DNA of 64,000 bases, taken from Pipra filicauda. Lineage: Eukaryota > Chordata > Aves > Passeriformes > Pipridae. The notes beneath the pieces were generated by a model that searched no databases, was not told the DNA's origin, and saw only the letters and a list, made by a program, of their open reading frames with translations. The stretch is from positions 310,001 through 374,000 of the forward strand of contig NW_024104557.1 in assembly GCF_003945595.2 (NCBI RefSeq), read 5' to 3'. Both the position numbers and the translations under genes were made by a program. Of this stretch, positions 59,890-64,000 are shown piece by piece. The number at the start of each line of letters is the position of its first letter. Positions within the stretch are counted from its first letter, which is position 1.

Positions 59890-60640
59890 GGGGTGCCTCT
59901 GCCCCACGGGGGGAATGGAGGAGGAGCCCTGTCCCACAGAACAAGGCACAGAGAGGGGTCTCATCCCATAGAGGGGATGGAGAAGGGACCTTTCCCCACA
60001 GAACAAGGCACTGGGACACATCGCAGCCTCACAGGACAAGGCACGGGGAGAGGGGTCCTGCCCGAAGAGAGGATGGAGGAGGGACCCTTCCCCACAGAAC
60101 AGGGCAAAGGGAGAGGTCGCACCCCATAGAGAAGGGACCTTTCCTCTCAGAACAAGGCTCAGGGAGGGGTCCTGGCCCCACAGGGGGGTTGGAGAAGGAG
60201 CCCGTCCCACAGAACAAGGCAAAGAGAGACGGACCTGCCCAAAGAGGGGACGGAGAAGGTGCCCTTCCCCACAGAACGAGGCACAGGGAGAGATCCCGGA
60301 CCCACAGGGGCGCCGGAGAAGGGACCCAACCCCACAGAACAAGGCACTGGAGCGGTCCCAGCCCCACGGAGGGACTGAAGAAGGGTCCCTTCCCCACAGA
60401 ACACGGCACAGGGAGAGGTCCCACCCCACAGGGGGGATGGAGAAGGGACTCTGCTCCACAGACGGGTGCACAGGAAGAGGGTCCTGCCCAAAGAGGGGAT
60501 AAAGGAGGTGCCCTTCCCCACCAGAACAAGGCACAGGGAGGGGTCCCAGCCCACAGGGGGGGATGGAGGGGGGTCCCTTCCCCACCAGAACAAGGCACAG
60601 GGAGGGGTCTCACCCCATAGAGGGGTCCCGCGGGGGGGTC
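59890..60640. repeat. ~60-bp minisatellite in RNF24 intron 1
   Basis: About twelve units of the form GGATGGAGAAGGGACCCTTC, CCCACAGAACAAGGCACAGG, GAGAGGTCCCACCCCACAGG, with a step of about 50-65 bp. It begins about 75 bp downstream (on the RNF24 strand) of the exon 1 donor. On the minus strand it keeps a long open frame (repeated CLVLWGRAPSP-like units) that is a product of the repeat. Confidence 0.92.
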
Positions 60641-60715
60641 CCCGCCCCCCTCAGAGGCGCTCGGGGGGGCCCCGGTCCTCCGGCCCCCCAGGGGGCTCCC
60701 TCCCCCCGCACTCAC

Positions 60716-60840
60716 CCGCCGCCGCGCTGTCCCGCCGGGGCTCGCGCCGCCCGCACCGCCCGGCCCGGGCAGGACCCGGATGGAGCCGCCCCGCCCCGCC
60801 CGGCGCCGGGCACGGCTTCTCCGCGACTGCTGCGCATGCG
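60716..60840 (-). other. RNF24: RNF24 non-coding exon 1 (5' end approximate)
   Basis: On the minus strand, GC-rich sequence ends GCGGCGGCGG followed by the donor GTGAGTGCGG (+ strand complement at 60706-60715). It lies in a CpG island just downstream of an NRF1 palindrome, in the right orientation for RNF24 and with no other gene to claim it. The link to the coding exons is inferred. Confidence 0.65.
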
Positions 60841-60900
60841 CGAAATGGGGGGGGATAACGGCACGGGGAGGGGCGGGGCCAAGAGCGGGGGCGGGGCTAA
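60790..60900 (-). promoter_or_regulatory. RNF24 CpG-island promoter with NRF1 palindrome
   Basis: TGCGCATGCGC at 60831-60841 matches the NRF1 consensus on both strands. CCGCCCCGCCCCGCC (Sp1-type) lies at 60787-60800 and GGGGCGGGGCC at 60871-60881. There is no TATA box. The transcription start is probably within 60 bp of the NRF1 site. Confidence 0.75.
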
Positions 60901-61630
60901 GGGAGGGGGGTGACGGGGGGGGACAAGGGAGGGGGACACCGAGGACAAGGGGGACGGAGGGAGGCGACACAGGAGGGGGTGACACGGGGGGACAGCGGGA
61001 CGGGATGGGACAGGGAGAGGTGAAGACGGAGGGGGGTGACGGGAAGGGGGTGATGGGGTGACAGGGGGACGGCGTGGAACGGGGGAGGTGACAGGGGAGG
61101 GGGGTGACAGGGGGTGACACGGGGGGACAGGGGGAGGTGATGGGGGGATGAAACGGGGTGACAGGGGAACGGGATGGCACAGGTAGAGCGGACACTGGGG
61201 ACAGGGTGTGACAGGGGGACAGAGTGACACAGGGGGACGTGACAAGAGAGGGGGTGACACGGGTGACAAGGGAAGGGGGTGGCAGGGGGATGGGGGGAAC
61301 AGGGGGAGGTGACAGGGTGACAGAGGGACAGGGGGACGTCTTGGAACGCGGGAGGTGACGGGAGGGGGGTGACAGGGATTGACAGGGGAGGGGGTGACAC
61401 GGGAAGACGGGGAGGTGAAGGGGGGTGAAACGGGGTGACAGGAGGACGGGATGGGACAGGGACAGTTTATAGGGGGCAGTGACGGGGCAGGGAGTGGCTG
61501 CGGGGGCATGAGGAGGCATTGGGGACATGCGGTGACGCTGGGCAGAGGGTGGCACTGGGGGCAGGGGGATGATGTAGTGGGGGCTTGAGGTGACTGTGGG
61601 GACGAGAGGTGGCACCGGGGACAGGGCAGT
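60895..61630. repeat. G-rich repeat block upstream of RNF24
   Basis: The + strand is built from GGTGACAGGGGGA, GGGGGGTGACAGGG and GGACGGGATGGGACAGGG motifs in irregular order, with hundreds of G in runs of three or more. It has strong G-quadruplex potential on the + strand. The minus-strand frame of ~645 codons (61966-60029) crosses this block, exon 1 and the 59.9 kb minisatellite and is not regarded as a gene. Confidence 0.85.
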
Positions 61631-61802
61631 GTGACATTGGGACGAGCATCCCGCGCTCCCGGGCGCTGTGACATTGGGATGAGCATCCCGCGCTGTGACA
61701 GCAGGGACACTGGGATGAGCATCCCGCTCTGTGACAGCAGGGACACTGGGATGAGCATCCCGCTCTGTGACAGCAGGGACACTGGGATGAGCATCCCGCG
61801 CT
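61631..61802. repeat. 36-bp tandem repeat with internal dyad
   Basis: Three 36-bp units (61695, 61731, 61767) of GTGACAGCAGGGACACTGGG plus ATGAGCATCCCGCTCT, preceded by two shorter relatives starting GTGACATTGGGA (61631, 61668). Each unit holds the dyad GGGATG-AG-CATCCC. It lies about 0.8-1 kb upstream of RNF24 exon 1. Confidence 0.97.
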
Positions 61803-61809
61803 CCCTGAC

Positions 61810-62204
61810 GTGGTGCCGAGGGAGGACTCGCCGGCCTTTCCTGACCTCGGGATTCCTGAGCGATGAGATGAGTTAGGGAGCCGATCTGCTGGATGTATTC
61901 GCTGGGTGAAGCCTTATTCCCGCTGTGGGAATCCCCGCTCCGCATGGCAGGGATTTGCCTGGACACGCTGGAGATGCCTGTAGCCGGGAGTCCTGGGCTT
62001 GGGAAGAGGCTGTGTAGCCGGGGCCCCGAGGGGACCTACTGCCGGCAGCTGACTGGAGGAATTTGGGAAGCAAATGCACTCGGAGATCAAGTTCTGTCAT
62101 TCCTCCCACGCTGGGTGACCAGCCCCGGGCACCCCTGCAAAGCCCGGAGCCACAGCCGGAGGGGAAGGGAAGTGCTTCAGGCCGGAATTCAGCTTGTCCT
62201 TGGC
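61810..62204. other. unassigned DNA
   Basis: No gene, RNA or repeat recognised. Confidence 0.6.
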
Positions 62205-62790
62205 ACAGATAGAGCCATGGAATTGTTTGGGTGGGAAGGGATCTTTAAAGGTCATCTCATTCCAACTCCCCTGCCATGGACAGGGACAACTTCCACTAGC
62301 CCAGGTTGCTCCAAGCCCCATCCAACCCAGCCTTGGACACTTCCAGGGATCCAGGGGCATCCACAGCTTCTCTGGGAAGCCTGTGCCAGGGCCTCCCCAC
62401 CCTCACAGCCAACAATTCCTTCCCAATATCCCATCTAACCCTGCCCTCTGGCAGTCAGAAGCCATTCTCCCTTGTCCTATCCCTCCATCCCTTGTCCTAT
62501 CCCTCCATCCCTTGTCCCAAGTCCCTCTCCAGCTCTCCTGGAGCCCCTTTAGGCCCTGCAAGGGGCTCTCAGCTCTCCCTGGAGCCTTCTCTTCTCCAGG
62601 GGAACCCCCCCAGCTCTCCCAGCCTGGCTCCAGAGCAGAGGGGCTCCAGCCCTGGCAGCATCTGCGGGGCCTCCTCTGGACTCTCTCCAGCAGCTCCACG
62701 TCCTTGTGCTGTTGTTCCCAGGGCTGGAGCAGCTCTGCAGGGGGGTCTCACCTGAGCAGGGCAGAGGGGCAGAATCCCCCCCTCTCTTGC
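62205..62790 (-). mobile_element. CR1 LINE 3' fragment, antisense, long and well preserved
   Basis: GAGCCATGGAATTGTTTGGG, CCATGGACAGGGACAACTTC, GGCATCCACAGCTTCTCTGG, AATATCCCATCTAACCCTGC, GGAACCCCCCCAGCTCTCCC, CTCCAGCAGCTCCACGTCC, GGGGGGTCTCACCTGAGCAG. Very close to 9722-10290, so both belong to one relatively young subfamily. TATCCCTCCATCCCTTGTCC is duplicated internally near 62479-62518. Confidence 0.95.
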
Positions 62791-63917
62791 TGCCCACGCT
62801 GTGGGATCAGCCGAGGACACGGGGGGGTCTGGGCTGTGAGTGCACATCACTGTCTCATTTCCAGCCTTTCATTCACCTTTTCCCTGGAAGAGAGAAAGAA
62901 ACCCCAAACTGGCCTCTCAGTCACGGAGGGCTGTGAACATGGGCAACGCACGGTGTCCATCAGGACTCAGTGGTGGCACAGGGCTCACGGACTCTGCCTT
63001 ATTCCCAGGACCTGCTGCCAGTTGTAGAAAACAGTTCCTGTGATGTACCACCCTCCCTGCCTCAATTTCCCTTTAGGAAGCACTGCTGCCTGCCTGGGGA
63101 CATGACCAAGAAAGTCCCCTTGGTGGAAGGGGAAGGGCTGGATGGGCAGTGTCCTGCCTGTGAGGATGTGGGATGGGAGGGTGTGGGGATGTGTCCCCAC
63201 ACAGACCACTGAGGGTGTGGGGATGTGTCTCCAAACTCTGATTCCCACCCTGCCCACAGAGGGAACTTCACTGCTCACTTTCTCCCTGTTCCTGCTGATA
63301 ACACCCTGTGGTATGTACAGGAATTCCAGTTTTTCCTACTGGATGTGTGAAGGCATTTGCGATCCAGCCCAGCTGCATGTCCAGGCCTTACAGAGATGGG
63401 ATGATCAGGGAAGGTGGGTCTCTCCCATTAAAAAGGTGGAAGACTTCTCCATTCTCCTCTCTATTCCTCTGTGGTGGTGCTGGACCATGAATGCCGTGGC
63501 AGATCTGTTGCTACCCCAAAACAGATGGGGTGACAATCACAGGGGTGGGACCTGCGCATCCCATGGAAGTGAGTGGAGGCTGAAGTGGTGGCAGAAGTCC
63601 TGAGTCACCACCTCCCGCATCCTGCCAGGATCTCCTGCTCCTCTGAGGCTGCCGTGGGCAGATCATGGCTTTAGGACAGACAGGCTCTTTCCTGGTGGTA
63701 TTTCACCTGCACTTGCAGGTGGTGGCAGAGTTTTGGGTTCCCTGTGGTGAGTTAGACATAAAACAATCTGTGCAAGGAATTCCATGGACTGCTCTGTGTG
63801 TCTGGTAAACCCAAAGGAGTCACAACAGAAAAGTGAGCAGGGTGATCCTGCACTTTAATGCAGGTACTCTCAATCCCTCTGGAAGGAGATGCTGATCCTC
63901 AACTGGTTGCTGTGTTC
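62791..63917. other. unassigned DNA
   Basis: No gene or RNA recognised. A short duplicated GTGTGGGGATGTGTC motif near 63180-63230 is the only repeat seen. Confidence 0.55.
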
Positions 63918-64000
63918 AGTTTTGAGCTCCTCATGACAAGAAAGACATTGAGGGGCTGGAGCGTGTCCAGAGAAGGAAACGAAGCTGGGGAAGGGTCTGG
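63918..64000 (+). mobile_element. CR1 LINE, start of a sense copy cut by the window edge
   Basis: AGTTTTGAGCTCCTCATGAC, GACATTGAGGGGCTGGAGCG, TCCAGAGAAGGAAACGAAGC, GGGGAAGGGTCTGG: the start of the same subfamily segment as at 6196 and 19967. It continues past 64000. Confidence 0.9.

Larger units (their letters stand above)
42613..60715 (-). other. RNF24 first intron(s), 18 kb
   Basis: Between the start-codon exon and the CpG-island exon. Identified contents: CR1 copies at 45634, 50500 and 54733, an A-run (58676), a T-rich run (59386) and a minisatellite (59890-60640). The remaining tens of short frames show no recognisable protein. Additional non-coding RNF24 exons may lie here but cannot be placed from sequence. 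Blocks at 45990-46260, 54150-54330 and 57890-58260 look like candidate conserved regulatory DNA. Confidence 0.65.

Noticed and set aside
61631..61802. CRISPR-like array
   Set aside because: Units are contiguous with no unique spacers, and the genome is a vertebrate's. It is a minisatellite.
60029..61966. 645-codon minus-strand frame as a gene
   Set aside because: It is composed of minisatellite translations, crosses the RNF24 promoter and exon 1, and has no recognisable domain.

Overview
This is a gene-dense piece of bird genome. Three observations support that. At least 24 fragments of the CR1 LINE family, the dominant avian retrotransposon, are scattered on both strands. The genes have short introns. 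Three vertebrate genes lie in the order MAVS(+) - PANK2(+) - RNF24(-), the order I know from human chromosome 20p13. All three genes can be read exon by exon with canonical GT/AG borders and open frames, so they appear intact. I cannot name the species.

Layout. 1-3.3 kb: AT-rich DNA (a ~410 bp near-palindrome, then a degenerate ~185 bp tandem repeat), then three CR1 pieces, one split by a ~280 bp polypyrimidine tract. 3.4-10.6 kb: MAVS, with a CCAAT/Sp1-type promoter, a non-coding exon 1, six coding exons (627 aa) and a ~2 kb 3'UTR holding two CR1 copies in inverted orientation. 10.6-12.5 kb: intergenic. 12.5-29.5 kb: PANK2, with a CpG-island promoter carrying four inverted CCAAT boxes, seven coding exons (428 aa), the microRNA mir-103-2 in intron 5, and a ~2.5 kb 3'UTR. 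29.5-31 kb: short intergenic gap between converging genes. 31-60.84 kb: RNF24 on the minus strand (148 aa, five coding exons between 32.2 and 42.6 kb), with a long first intron up to a non-coding exon 1 in a CpG island with an NRF1 palindrome at 60.83 kb. 60.9-64 kb: G-rich minisatellites upstream of RNF24, then CR1 and unremarkable DNA.

How the genes relate. MAVS is the mitochondrial outer-membrane adaptor that relays RIG-I/MDA5 detection of double-stranded RNA to TBK1/IRF signalling. PANK2 makes 4'-phosphopantetheine, the first committed step of coenzyme A synthesis, and hosts mir-103-2, whose family is linked to metabolic regulation. RNF24 is a small single-pass membrane RING-H2 protein. 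Their adjacency is conserved synteny, not an operon. I found no previously undescribed multi-gene system. The observations most worth a second look are the inverted CR1 pair in the 3'UTR of MAVS itself, the divergent pLxIS-like motif in MAVS, the overlapping upstream ATG and non-ATG extension of PANK2, the minisatellites beside both CpG-island first exons, and an internally deleted CR1 that keeps endonuclease and reverse transcriptase pieces.
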